DNA of 42,021 bases, from contig CABUMH010000024.1 of NCBI GenBank assembly GCA_902492555.1, positions 1 to 42,021 of the forward strand. The letters are read 5' to 3'. Shown piece by piece: positions 14,586-23,965 of the stretch; the first letter of the stretch is position 1, and the number at the start of each line of letters is the position of its first letter. Under the pieces are notes generated by a model. That model searched no databases. It had not been told where the DNA came from and worked only from the letters and a program-made list of their open reading frames with translations. This stretch comes from Eisenbergiella sp900555195. GTDB taxonomy: Bacteria > Bacillota > Clostridia > Lachnospirales > Lachnospiraceae. The translations under genes and the position numbers were made by a program.

Positions 14586-17500
14586 ATGGCATCAGCTGCG
14601 GGAAGCAGGTCAGGCAAAAAGAATACATCCTCTTCTTCCAGAACGAGAAGCAGCTCCAGCAAAAAGAGCACTACCAAAAGAAATACCTCGTCTAAGACCG
14701 CTGTGGTCAGAGAGAGAACGGAAAAGAAAAGCGCGATCACCAATGAGATCCTTCTTATTGGTGTGTTTGCGTTAAGCATTTTGCTTTTCCTATGCAATTT
14801 CGGAGTGATTGGCCCTGTGGGGAATGCGGTGAGCAGCTGCATGTTCGGGCTCTTCGGCATGATTGCCTATATTGTGCCCATCCTGCTTTTTGTGGGACTG
14901 GCTTTTGGCATTTCCAATAAGGGAAATATATTTGCGGCTTTGAAGATAGGAGCCGGCGTTGTTTTGTTTCTGTTAATCGGCGTGGTGTTGGAATTAGTAG
15001 GAGGGCAGGTGCCGTCCATGGATAGCTATTCCATCACCGAACTTTATCTGATGAGCGCGGAAACCAAAACAGGAGGCGGTGTGCTGTCCGGTTCCCTCGC
15101 ATATTTACTGGATCATTTCCTGGGTATGGTAGGGGCGGTGGTGCTGGTCATCGTTTTGGCGATCATCTGTTTGGTGATTATTACGGAGCGTTCTTTTGTG
15201 AGCGGGGTGAAAAGCGGAGGCCGGAAGGTCTATGAATCCGCAAGGGAAGACGCCCGCGTGCGCAGGGAACGGGCTGCAAGACGGAAGGAAGAACTTCAAA
15301 ATCGCCGGGAAGAAGCACGGCTTCGCAGAGAAGAGGAAGAAGCCCGTGAGGATGCAGAAAAGATCCTCCGGATGGATAAGAAAGTTTCGGGCGTCATGAT
15401 CGATACGACGCTTGCACATAAAGAACGTTCTGCGGATATGCAGACGCGGACACGGGGGGATGTCCATGAGATCACGGTAGATGCGCCGCCTGCGGAACAT
15501 ACGGAAGAAGCCGCGGCATTATCCCGTGAGGAAGAATCTCCCGGATTGGGACAGATACGAATACATATGGCCTCAGACAAAAAAGAAGAGGCGGCAGATG
15601 TCGGCCAGCGCGAACCGTCCCATCGTGAGGCAAAGAAGAGCTCTGTTTCCGACATACAGGAAGAAACAAAGCAGGATCCGCTCGCCAGAACCTATCGGAG
15701 CGCGGATGTGTTCAGTGATATGAAGGCGGTTACGCCGATTCACATCACAGTTAAGCCGCTGGAGGAAGAACCGGTTCCCGATGTGTTCCATCAGAATATC
15801 CTTCCCTGGGATGACGAAGGGGAGGAGCCTGCAGCTTTGCTGGATATGGAAAGGAATGAAGAGGAAGAAATCCCGGCACCGGAAATCGAATTCACGGAGC
15901 AGAAGCCGGATTTCGTCCGAGATCTGGAAGCGGAAGAGGGCGATGAAGCCGAAGAGATGGCCGGGGATGTGCTGCCTTTGGAAGAAAGCGCACCTGTAAG
16001 AAAAGCAGAAAAAGCTCGCCCTGCGGCGCGGCAGGAAGAAGCGGCGAATGATACAGGAAAGGATGCAGGAAAGGCCGCAATAGAGGAGCTGCGCAAAGAA
16101 GCGAAACGAAAACAGCCGGAGCGCCCTTATCAGTTTCCACCGCTGTCTCTGTTGAAGAAAGTAGGGGGCGGCAGCGGCAAAGACGCGGTGCGTGAGCTGA
16201 AGAACACGGCGGCCAAGCTGCAGCAGACGCTGGCCACTTTCGGCGTGAAGGTGACAATCACCGATATCAGTCAGGGCCCTGCGGTAACTAGATATGAACT
16301 TCAGCCGGAGCAGGGCGTAAAGGTGAGCAAGATCCTGAATCTGGCGGACGATATCAAGCTGAATCTGGCTGCCACGGATATTCGTATCGAAGCGCCGATT
16401 CCGGGGAAAGCCGCCATTGGAATTGAAGTTCCCAATAAAGAGAATACCATGGTGGGGCTGAGAGAACTGTTGGAGAGCCGGGAATTTAAAGAGTTCCCAT
16501 CCAAACTGGCTTTCGCCGTGGGAAAAGATATCGCGGGCAAGGTGGTGGTCTCCGACATCGCCAAAATGCCTCATATGCTGATCGCCGGTTCCACCGGTTC
16601 GGGTAAGTCCGTATGCATCAATACGCTGATCATGAGCATTCTGTATAAAGCGAAACCGGATGAAGTGAAACTTATCCTGGTGGATCCGAAGGTGGTGGAG
16701 CTGAGTGTGTACAATGGAATTCCTCATCTGCTGATCCCTGTGGTCACGGATCCGAAACAGGCGTCTTCGGCTCTGCATTGGGGCGTGGCTGAGATGACGG
16801 ATCGCTATCAGAAATTCGCGGACATGAACGTGCGTGATCTGAAGGGATATAATAAAAAAGCGGATGAAATGCGCCAGAAGGGAGCGGTAGATGCGCCGCA
16901 GCGGCTGCCGCAGATCGTAATCATTGTGGACGAGCTGGCGGATCTGATGATGGTTGCACCGGGAGAGGTGGAAGAATCCATCTGCCGTCTGGCACAGCTG
17001 GCCAGAGCGGCAGGCATTCATCTGATCATTGCCACACAGCGTCCGTCTGTGGATGTAATTACCGGTCTGATTAAGGCGAATATGCCGAGCCGGGTGGCGT
17101 TCGCCGTTTCCAGCGGTGTGGACTCAAGAACCATTCTGGACATGAACGGTGCGGAAAAACTTCTGGGAAAGGGAGATATGCTTTTCTACCCGCAGGGATA
17201 TCCGAAGCCAGCCCGCGTCCAGGGAGCGTTCGTATCTGATTCTGAAGTTTCGGATGTGGTTGATTTCCTGAAAAATCAGGTGATCGGAAATGTATATGAT
17301 GATCAGATCATTGAGAAGGTAAAGAGCATGGACGGAGGTTCAGGAGGCCAGGGCGGAAGCGGTTCTGGCGGAACGGAACGGGATGCTTACTTTGAAGAAG
17401 CCGGGAAATTCATCATCGATAAGGACAAGGCTTCGATCGGCATGCTGCAGCGTGTATTCAAAATCGGCTTCAACAGGGCTGCCAGGATCATGGATCAGCT

Positions 17501-17600
17501 GGCGGAGGCAGGCGTGGTCGGTGAAGAAGAAGGGACGAAACCCCGGAAAATTCTGATGAGTCAAGAACAGTTTGAACAATATATAGAGGAATCTCTATGA
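14586..17600 (+). CDS. ftsK: DNA translocase FtsK/SpoIIIE
   Basis: A 1004-residue septal DNA pump. A Ser/Lys-rich N-terminus (1-45) is followed by four membrane segments (about 50-215). Next comes a long, very acidic linker with an Arg/Glu-rich coiled-coil-like part, then the RecA-like motor with Walker A GSTGSGKS (about 668-675) and Walker B VIIVDELADLM. The C-terminal winged-helix gamma domain (about the last 70 residues, SIGMLQRVFKIGFNRAARIMDQL) recognises oriented DNA signals. It moves chromosome through the division or sporulation septum. Tandem position after tepA points to the SpoIIIE lineage. The frame is open upstream to 14373 through the palindrome, but GGAGGCGG before 14586 and the typical N-terminus fix the start. 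Its stop overlaps the fhs reading frame. Confidence 0.95.
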   Translation: MASAAGSRSGKKNTSSSSRTRSSSSKKSTTKRNTSSKTAVVRERTEKKSAITNEILLIGVFALSILLFLCNFGVIGPVGNAVSSCMFGLFGMIAYIVPILLFVGLAFGISNKGNIFAALKIGAGVVLFLLIGVVLELVGGQVPSMDSYSITELYLMSAETKTGGGVLSGSLAYLLDHFLGMVGAVVLVIVLAIICLVIITERSFVSGVKSGGRKVYESAREDARVRRERAARRKEELQNRREEARLRREEEEAREDAEKILRMDKKVSGVMIDTTLAHKERSADMQTRTRGDVHEITVDAPPAEHTEEAAALSREEESPGLGQIRIHMASDKKEEAADVGQREPSHREAKKSSVSDIQEETKQDPLARTYRSADVFSDMKAVTPIHITVKPLEEEPVPDVFHQNILPWDDEGEEPAALLDMERNEEEEIPAPEIEFTEQKPDFVRDLEAEEGDEAEEMAGDVLPLEESAPVRKAEKARPAARQEEAANDTGKDAGKAAIEELRKEAKRKQPERPYQFPPLSLLKKVGGGSGKDAVRELKNTAAKLQQTLATFGVKVTITDISQGPAVTRYELQPEQGVKVSKILNLADDIKLNLAATDIRIEAPIPGKAAIGIEVPNKENTMVGLRELLESREFKEFPSKLAFAVGKDIAGKVVVSDIAKMPHMLIAGSTGSGKSVCINTLIMSILYKAKPDEVKLILVDPKVVELSVYNGIPHLLIPVVTDPKQASSALHWGVAEMTDRYQKFADMNVRDLKGYNKKADEMRQKGAVDAPQRLPQIVIIVDELADLMMVAPGEVEESICRLAQLARAAGIHLIIATQRPSVDVITGLIKANMPSRVAFAVSSGVDSRTILDMNGAEKLLGKGDMLFYPQGYPKPARVQGAFVSDSEVSDVVDFLKNQVIGNVYDDQIIEKVKSMDGGSGGQGGSGSGGTERDAYFEEAGKFIIDKDKASIGMLQRVFKIGFNRAARIMDQLAEAGVVGEEEGTKPRKILMSQEQFEQYIEESL

Positions 17601-17614
17601 AGGAGGCGGACATA

Positions 17615-19285
17615 GTGAAAACAGATATTGAGATTGCACAGGAAGCGGTAATGGAGCCCATCGCCAAGGTGGCAGAAAGCCTTGGAATCGGGGAAGAAGA
17701 TCTGGAACTTTATGGAAAATATAAAGCGAAGATCTCTGATGAATACATGGAATCCATCAAGGACAGGCCGGATGGCAAGCTGATCCTTGTGACTGCAATC
17801 AATCCGACGCCAGCCGGAGAAGGAAAGACCACCACCAGCATCGGGCTGGGAGGGGCCTTCGGCAGGCTTGGGAAAAAGGCGGTTTTGGCGCTGAGGGAGC
17901 CGTCCCTTGGGCCGTGTTTTGGAATTAAGGGCGGCGCCGCAGGCGGCGGATACGCGCAGGTAGTGCCTATGGAGGATCTGAACCTGCATTTTACGGGAGA
18001 TTTTCATGCGATTACAGCTGCCAATAATTTATGCGCGGCGCTACTTGATAATCATATTCAACAAGGGAACGAATTGGGCATTGATACCAGACAGGTGGTT
18101 TGGAAGCGCTGCCTGGATATGAACGACAGGGTTCTGCGCAATATCGTTGTCGGGCTGGGAAGCAAAGCGGACGGAACCGTGAGGGAAGATCATTTTGTTA
18201 TCACCGTAGCCACGGAAATCATGGCAGTGCTCTGCCTGGCAGAGGATATGGAGGATCTGAAGGCGCGCCTGTCCAGAATGGTGGTTGCCTATACCTATGA
18301 TGGGAAGCCCGTAACGGCTGGAGATATTAAGGCGGTGGGCTCCATGGCAGCCCTGCTGAAGGACGCGCTTAAGCCCAATCTGATCCAGACATTGGAGCAT
18401 ACGCCCGCACTGGTTCATGGAGGTCCTTTTGCCAATATTGCACATGGATGTAACTCTGTTCGTGCGACGAAGGCAGCGCTGAAAATGGCAGATTATGTGA
18501 TTACAGAGGCAGGATTCGGCGCGGATCTGGGCGCAGAGAAGTTCTTTGACATTAAATGCCGGATGTCAGGGCTGAAGCCTTCTGCAGTGGTGCTTGTCGC
18601 TACGGTGAGGGCCCTGAAGTACAACGGCGGCGTCGCAAAAGAAAACCTGAAGGACGAAAACCTGGATGCGCTCAAGAAGGGAATCGTCAATCTGGAGAAG
18701 CATATCGAAAACCTGCAGGAATACGGCGTGCCCGTGGTGGTCACACTGAATGCTTTCCTCACGGATACAGAGGAAGAAGTGGCCTTTGTGAAGCATTTCT
18801 GTGAAGAAAGAGGCTGTGAATTCGCAATATCCCAGGTATGGGAAAAAGGCGGGGAAGGCGGCATAGAACTGGCTCAGAAAGTGCTCGAGACGCTTGAAAA
18901 GAAGGAAAGCCATTTCCATGTGCTCTATGAAGATTCCTGCAGCCTGAAGGAGAAGATTCAGACAGTTGCCGGGAAAATCTATGGGGCGGACGGGGTTGTG
19001 TATACGCCGGCGGCATCCAGGCAGCTCGCACGGCTGACCGAGCTGGGATTCGGCAATCTTCCGGTCTGCATGGCGAAAACACAGTATTCTTTGTCGGACG
19101 ATCCCAAGCTGCTCGGCAGGCCTGAACATTTTGAAATCACCGTGCGGGAAGCTTATGTCTCCGCAGGCGCGGGATTCGTTGTGGTGCTGACCGGAGCGGT
19201 GATGACCATGCCGGGACTCCCGAAAGAACCTGCCGCGTTCCGAATTGATGTGGATGAGAATGGTAAGATTACAGGTCTCTTTTAA
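17615..19285 (+). CDS. fhs: Formate-tetrahydrofolate ligase
   Basis: A 556-residue enzyme that makes 10-formyl-THF from formate, THF and ATP; it feeds one-carbon pools and, in acetogens, the methyl branch of the Wood-Ljungdahl path. The P-loop-like PTPAGEGKTTTS (about 64-75), the LREPSLGPCFGIKGGAAGGG block and the HTPALVHGGPFANIAHGCNS block are intact along its whole length. GTG at 17615 was preferred because AAGGAGG lies upstream and the product then starts as homologues do (VKTDIEIAQ). An in-frame ATG at 17597 overlaps the ftsK stop as ATGA and would add six residues. The close link means it is co-transcribed with ftsK and folD. Confidence 0.96.
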   Translation: MKTDIEIAQEAVMEPIAKVAESLGIGEEDLELYGKYKAKISDEYMESIKDRPDGKLILVTAINPTPAGEGKTTTSIGLGGAFGRLGKKAVLALREPSLGPCFGIKGGAAGGGYAQVVPMEDLNLHFTGDFHAITAANNLCAALLDNHIQQGNELGIDTRQVVWKRCLDMNDRVLRNIVVGLGSKADGTVREDHFVITVATEIMAVLCLAEDMEDLKARLSRMVVAYTYDGKPVTAGDIKAVGSMAALLKDALKPNLIQTLEHTPALVHGGPFANIAHGCNSVRATKAALKMADYVITEAGFGADLGAEKFFDIKCRMSGLKPSAVVLVATVRALKYNGGVAKENLKDENLDALKKGIVNLEKHIENLQEYGVPVVVTLNAFLTDTEEEVAFVKHFCEERGCEFAISQVWEKGGEGGIELAQKVLETLEKKESHFHVLYEDSCSLKEKIQTVAGKIYGADGVVYTPAASRQLARLTELGFGNLPVCMAKTQYSLSDDPKLLGRPEHFEITVREAYVSAGAGFVVVLTGAVMTMPGLPKEPAAFRIDVDENGKITGLF

Positions 19286-19317
19286 GGGAAAACGGCTTGT
19301 GGAAGGATGTGTGTGAA

Positions 19318-20166
19318 TTGGCGCAGTTGATAGATGGGAAAGCGATTTCCCAGGCGATCAAGGATGAAGTAAAAGAACAGGTGGGGGCCCTGAAAGAAAA
19401 GGGGATTGAAGTGACCCTGGCGGTGATCCAGGTGGGGACCAATCCAGCCTCCACGATTTATGTAAATAATAAAAAGAAAGCATGTGCGTATACGGGAATT
19501 CGTTCCCTCTCCTATGAGCTTCCGGAGGAAACCAGCCAGGAAGAACTGCTGGATCTTGTGCGTGAGTTGAATGAGCGGAAAGATGTGAATGGGATTTTGG
19601 TGCAGCTTCCGCTGCCGCCGCATATGGATGAGGATGCGGTTATCCGTACCATTTCTCCTGAAAAGGATGTGGACGGGTTCCACCCGCAGAACGTTGGTGC
19701 GCTGTGCATCGGACAGAAGGGATTCGTATCCTGTACGCCGGCGGGAATTATCCAGCTATTGAAACGTTCAGGGATAGAAATTGCAGGGAAGGAATGCGTT
19801 GTAATCGGGCGCAGCAATATTGTCGGAAAGCCTATGGCGCTTCTTCTTCTGCGGGAAAACGGAACGGTAACCGTCGCCCATTCCCGCACGGCGGATCTGA
19901 AGGCGGTGGCAAAGCGGGCCGATATCCTGATTGTAGCGGTTGGAAAAGCCAAGATGATTACGAGTGAATATGTGAAGCCCGGAGCCGCTGTGATCGATGT
20001 GGGAATGGACCGGGATGAAAACAACAAGCTTTGTGGAGATGTGTATTATGAGGATGTGGTAAAAGTGGCCGGGGCGATTACTCCGGTTCCGGGAGGCGTG
20101 GGACCGATGACAATTGCCATGCTGATGTATAACTGCCTTGAGTCCGTGCGGCTTAAGATGGAGTAA
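19318..20166 (+). CDS. folD: Methylenetetrahydrofolate dehydrogenase / cyclohydrolase
   Basis: A 282-residue bifunctional enzyme that converts methylene-THF to 10-formyl-THF through methenyl-THF, using NAD(P). Visible blocks are the substrate motif VGTNPASTIYVNNKKKAC with the catalytic lysine, GILVQLPLPPHMDE, the nucleotide loop GRSNIVGKP, and PGGVGPMTIAMLM near the C-terminus. The start is uncertain: TTG at 19318 gives the standard MAQLIDGKAIS beginning and follows GGAAGG with an 11-base gap; an upstream TTG at 19297 is possible. Use of a rare start codon may keep expression low. It is encoded 32 bases after fhs; together they carry formate to methylene-THF. Confidence 0.95.
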   Translation: MAQLIDGKAISQAIKDEVKEQVGALKEKGIEVTLAVIQVGTNPASTIYVNNKKKACAYTGIRSLSYELPEETSQEELLDLVRELNERKDVNGILVQLPLPPHMDEDAVIRTISPEKDVDGFHPQNVGALCIGQKGFVSCTPAGIIQLLKRSGIEIAGKECVVIGRSNIVGKPMALLLLRENGTVTVAHSRTADLKAVAKRADILIVAVGKAKMITSEYVKPGAAVIDVGMDRDENNKLCGDVYYEDVVKVAGAITPVPGGVGPMTIAMLMYNCLESVRLKME

Positions 20167-20180
20167 CAGGAAGGATGCCT

Positions 20181-21629
20181 ATGAAATGTCCCAGATGCGG
20201 AAGTGAAATGAAAGATGGGATGCTGTTCTGTGAAAAGTGCGGGGAAGAAATCCGGATTGTGCAGGATTTTGAACCGGAAGTGGACGGCATTATGACCGGT
20301 CTGGGAGAGGACACCTTTGCAGAAGAGCCGTCGGATAAACCCGAGACCGCAAGAAAAAAGAAGCCGCTTTCATCCGGAAAGAAAAAGCTGATTGGAGCGG
20401 GGGTTTTGCTCATTATGCTTTTGATCGTTTTGAGTACAGCCCTGCTGCACCGTTACGACGGAGAATATCAGTATGGTCAGGCGAGAAGATATCTGTCTGA
20501 AAGAAACTATGCGAAAGCTTATCCTTATGCGGAACGGGCGGTTTCGATAGAACCAGAAAATCTGGAATACCTTTCCGCCTATGCTGCCTGTCTGGCGGCG
20601 AACGGACAAGAGGAAGAGACGATCGATGTTTGCTTGCGGATGATTGAACTGGATGCAGACAACCAGGCGGCCTATGACAGCCTGATTGCAATTTATGCGG
20701 ACAGAAAGGCCTATCAGGAGATAAATGATCTTTTGTTATCCTGCCCGGATGAGCGGATCGTTAATCAATATCCCTCTTATGTGGCAAAGCCTCCGGAGTT
20801 TTCGGTGAAGAGCGGCATATATAACGAAACGATTTCACTGAGGCTCAGGGCGAATACGAAAGGAACCATTTATTATACATTGGACGGAAGTCAGCCGGAT
20901 GAAAACAGCGCGATATATACCTCCCCGATTTTTTTGGAAACAGGGGGATATCGGGTGAGAGCTGTTTTTGTGAATGCCTATGGAGTTGCCAGTCAGGAGC
21001 AGGAAGAAAATTATTATGTGGATGTGACGGTTCCTGATGCGCCGAAGGTATCGCCGGAGGAGGGCAGCTACTCCAGACCTACTCTCATTACGGTGGAGGC
21101 TGGGGAAGACTGTACGGTGTATTATACCACCGACGGAACGCTTCCAACCAAGGACAGCACGCAGTATACAGGGCCTTTTCCGATGCCAGTGGGAGTGACG
21201 AACTTCCGGTTCTGCAGTTACAGCGCTGCGGGTGTTGCGAGTGAAGAGGTTCAGGCAACCTATTCTTTGAATCTGCATGCTGCGCTGACCATTGAAGCGG
21301 CCAGAAATAAGCTTTTAATTGAACTGATGGCTGCGGATGTGATTCAGGACATGGATGGAAATCTGCAGACAAGAGCAGGACATAACGTATATAATTATAG
21401 ATGTGCGGTAACGATCAATGGGACAGATTTCTATCTGTACCGGGAGTACTATGAGGATGACGCCGGAAATCGCGCCGGAACGGGGACAGATTATGTGGTG
21501 GACATCATGGAAGGACAATGTTATAAAGCGGTTCGTGTGAAAGAGGACGCTGCTGCGCAGGAAACGGCGCAGGATCCTTGGAGCACATTAACGCTTCAAA
21601 ACATAAATTCCGGCGAAAAGACGGAATGA
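20181..21629 (+). CDS. Zinc-ribbon, TPR and chitobiase-C-domain membrane protein
   Basis: A 482-residue protein of unknown role. Order: N-terminal zinc ribbon (Cys3, Cys6, Cys17, Cys20); Asp/Glu-rich linker; one membrane segment (about 75-95); TPR-like helical repeats (about 100-190); two beta-sandwich repeats of the chitobiase/beta-hexosaminidase C-terminal type, each with a YYT(L/T)DG motif (about 195-280 and 285-365); and a C-terminal domain with YNYRCAVTINGTDFYLYREYYED. The N-terminus is cytoplasmic and the repeats are probably outside. The ATG at 20181 suits the AGGAAGG site better than the ATG at 20175 that touches it. The folD stop is 15 bases upstream. Such proteins are common in Lachnospiraceae, but I know of no assigned function. 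Confidence 0.8.
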   Translation: MKCPRCGSEMKDGMLFCEKCGEEIRIVQDFEPEVDGIMTGLGEDTFAEEPSDKPETARKKKPLSSGKKKLIGAGVLLIMLLIVLSTALLHRYDGEYQYGQARRYLSERNYAKAYPYAERAVSIEPENLEYLSAYAACLAANGQEEETIDVCLRMIELDADNQAAYDSLIAIYADRKAYQEINDLLLSCPDERIVNQYPSYVAKPPEFSVKSGIYNETISLRLRANTKGTIYYTLDGSQPDENSAIYTSPIFLETGGYRVRAVFVNAYGVASQEQEENYYVDVTVPDAPKVSPEEGSYSRPTLITVEAGEDCTVYYTTDGTLPTKDSTQYTGPFPMPVGVTNFRFCSYSAAGVASEEVQATYSLNLHAALTIEAARNKLLIELMAADVIQDMDGNLQTRAGHNVYNYRCAVTINGTDFYLYREYYEDDAGNRAGTGTDYVVDIMEGQCYKAVRVKEDAAAQETAQDPWSTLTLQNINSGEKTE

Positions 21630-21671
21630 AATTACAAATTAGCATGAAAGGACATGCGGATGGAGGGAAAA

Positions 21672-22556
21672 ATGTATCAGATTTTACAGGCAAAAGAACT
21701 GACCACGAACATTTACATGATGGTAGTGGAAGCCGCAAGAGTTGCGAAATCCTGTGAACCGGGACAATTCGTTATCGTCAGAACGGATGCGGACAGTGAA
21801 CGGATCCCCCTGACGATCTGTGATTATGACAGAGAAGCGGGAACCATCACCATTGTATTCCAGATTGTGGGGGCTGGAACGTATTTTATGTCTTCCCTGA
21901 AGGCGGGGGATTCCTTCCACGATGTGGTGGGCCCTCTGGGCAAGCCTTCCGAACTGGTGGAAGAGACGCCGGAGGCGCTGGCTGCGAAGAAGATCCTTTT
22001 CGTGGCGGGCGGCGTAGGCACTGCTCCGGTATATCCTCAGGTAAAATGGCTGCATGAACACGGCGTGGCTGCGGATGTGATTGTAGGCGCCAAGACGAAG
22101 GATCTGATTATCCTTGAAGAAGAGATGAAGGCTGTAGCCGGCAATCTCTACATCACCACGGATGACGGTTCTTACGGAAGAAGCGGAATGGTTACACAGA
22201 CCATGCAGGATCTGGTGGAAAAAGAAGGAAAGAAGTATGATGTGTGCATCGCGATCGGGCCGATGATCATGATGAAGTTCGCCTGCAAGATGACGGAAAC
22301 GCTGAAGATCCCGACAGTTGTCAGCCTGAACCCGATTATGGTGGACGGAACGGGAATGTGCGGCGCCTGTCGTGTTACCGTGGGCGGCGAGGTGAAATTC
22401 GCTTGTGTGGACGGCCCGGAATTTGACGGACATGCAGTGGACTTCGATGAAGCGATGAAACGTCAGCAGATCTATAAAACGCAGGAAGGAAGAGCATATC
22501 TGAAGGCAAAAGAAGGGGCAACCCATCACGGCGGCTGCGGCAACTGCGGGGAATAA
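21672..22556 (+). CDS. NfnA-type FAD / [2Fe-2S] subunit (sulfide/dihydroorotate dehydrogenase-like)
   Basis: A 294-residue ferredoxin-NADP reductase-like protein related to PyrK/NfnA. An N-terminal FAD-binding beta barrel with the RIPLTICDYD segment is followed by an NAD-binding domain (FVAGGVGTAPVYPQ). The C-terminal iron-sulfur segment has GTGMCGACRVTVGGEVKFACVDG (Cys-x2-Cys and one further Cys) with DGPEFDGH. In Nfn the cluster is held by three Cys and one Asp, which fits, but the ligands cannot be proven here. The His/Cys tail HHGGCGNCGE is typical. With the next gene it forms an NADH-dependent reduced ferredoxin:NADP+ oxidoreductase that bifurcates electrons. GAGGGAAA precedes the ATG at 21672; an in-frame ATG lies at 21660. 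Confidence 0.88.
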   Translation: MYQILQAKELTTNIYMMVVEAARVAKSCEPGQFVIVRTDADSERIPLTICDYDREAGTITIVFQIVGAGTYFMSSLKAGDSFHDVVGPLGKPSELVEETPEALAAKKILFVAGGVGTAPVYPQVKWLHEHGVAADVIVGAKTKDLIILEEEMKAVAGNLYITTDDGSYGRSGMVTQTMQDLVEKEGKKYDVCIAIGPMIMMKFACKMTETLKIPTVVSLNPIMVDGTGMCGACRVTVGGEVKFACVDGPEFDGHAVDFDEAMKRQQIYKTQEGRAYLKAKEGATHHGGCGNCGE

Positions 22557-22582
22557 TACAGCGATCAGACAGGAGGGTAACA

Positions 22583-23965
22583 ATGAACGTATTAAATAAA
22601 GTACCTGTAAGAGAACAGGATGCAAAAGAAAGGGCGACGAATTTTGAAGAGGTCTGCCTGGGCTATAATAAAGAAGAAGCTATGGAAGAGGCGTCCAGAT
22701 GCATTAACTGCAAGAACGCGCAGTGCATCAAGGGCTGCCCGGTTTCCATTAATATTCCCGGCTTCATTGAGAAGGTAAAGGAAGGGGATATGGAAGCGGC
22801 ATACCAGGTGATCAGCGCTTCTTCCGCTCTTCCGGCAGTTTGCGGCCGCGTATGTCCGCAGGAAAGCCAGTGTGAGGGTAAGTGTATCAGAGGCATCAAG
22901 GGAGAGCCTATCTCCATCGGAAAGCTGGAACGTTTTGTGGCGGACTGGGCGAGAGAAAACGGAATTAAGCCTGAGGGCGCCAAAGAGAAAAAGGGAAAGA
23001 AGGTTGCGGTAATCGGATCCGGCCCTGCCGGCCTGACCTGCGCAGGGGATCTGGCGAAGATGGGTTATGATGTAACCATCTTTGAAGCGCTGCATGAGCC
23101 CGGCGGAGTGCTCGTATACGGCATCCCTGAATTCCGTCTTCCCAAAGAAGCAGTCGTGAAGAAGGAAATTGAAAACGTGAAGTCCTTGGGCGTTAAGATC
23201 GAGACCAATGTAATTGTAGGAAAGTCCGTGACCATCGATGAACTTTTGAATGAAGAAGGATTTTCTGCCGTATTCATCGGTTCTGGAGCAGGACTTCCTA
23301 AATTTATGGGAATTCCCGGAGAAAATGCGAACGGCGTGTTCTCAGCCAATGAATATCTGACAAGAAGTAACCTGATGAAAGCCTTCCGTGAAGATTCTGA
23401 TACGCCGATCATGCGCGGAAAGAAGGTTGCAGTGGTAGGCGGCGGTAACGTGGCCATGGATGCTGCTAGAACGGCTCTGCGTCTGGGAGCGGAGGTTCAT
23501 ATCGTATATAGAAGAAGTGAGGAAGAACTTCCTGCGCGTGTGGAAGAAGTGCATCATGCCAAAGAGGAAGGCATCATCTTTGATCTTCTGACCAATCCGG
23601 TGGAGATACTGGAAGACGAGAATAACTGGGTATGCGGAATGAAGTGCATCCGCATGGAACTCGGAGAGCCCGACGCGTCTGGAAGAAGACGTCCGGTGGA
23701 GATTCCCGGCTCTGAATTCGTCATCGACTGCGACACCGTTATCATGTCCCTGGGAACCTCTCCCAATCCGCTGATTTCGTCCACCACGGAAGGACTGGAG
23801 ATCAATAAGAGAAAATGTATCATTGCGGATGAAGAATACGGCAAAACCACCAAAGAAGGCGTCTACGCCGGAGGCGACGCCGTAACCGGAGCCGCCACCG
23901 TAATCCTTGCGATGGGGGCAGGAAAAGCTGGGGCCAAGGGAATCGACGAATATTTGTCCAAATAA
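22583..23965 (+). CDS. NfnB-type flavoprotein subunit (GltD/glutamate synthase small-subunit-like)
   Basis: A 460-residue protein with a cysteine-rich N-terminus: Cys40, Cys43, Cys48, Cys52 and Cys87, Cys91, Cys97, Cys101, enough for two [4Fe-4S] clusters. The FAD fold follows with GSGPAG (about 145-150) and EPGGVLVYGIPEFRLPK, then the NAD(P) fold with VGGGNVAMDAART. The pairing with NfnA points to electron bifurcation rather than glutamate synthase; homologues are often annotated as gltA. AGGAGGGTAAC precedes the start. The 3' end (last 17 codons plus the following bases) is present twice in tandem, see the repeat entry; the first copy is the one translated. Confidence 0.9.
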   Translation: MNVLNKVPVREQDAKERATNFEEVCLGYNKEEAMEEASRCINCKNAQCIKGCPVSINIPGFIEKVKEGDMEAAYQVISASSALPAVCGRVCPQESQCEGKCIRGIKGEPISIGKLERFVADWARENGIKPEGAKEKKGKKVAVIGSGPAGLTCAGDLAKMGYDVTIFEALHEPGGVLVYGIPEFRLPKEAVVKKEIENVKSLGVKIETNVIVGKSVTIDELLNEEGFSAVFIGSGAGLPKFMGIPGENANGVFSANEYLTRSNLMKAFREDSDTPIMRGKKVAVVGGGNVAMDAARTALRLGAEVHIVYRRSEEELPARVEEVHHAKEEGIIFDLLTNPVEILEDENNWVCGMKCIRMELGEPDASGRRRPVEIPGSEFVIDCDTVIMSLGTSPNPLISSTTEGLEINKRKCIIADEEYGKTTKEGVYAGGDAVTGAATVILAMGAGKAGAKGIDEYLSK

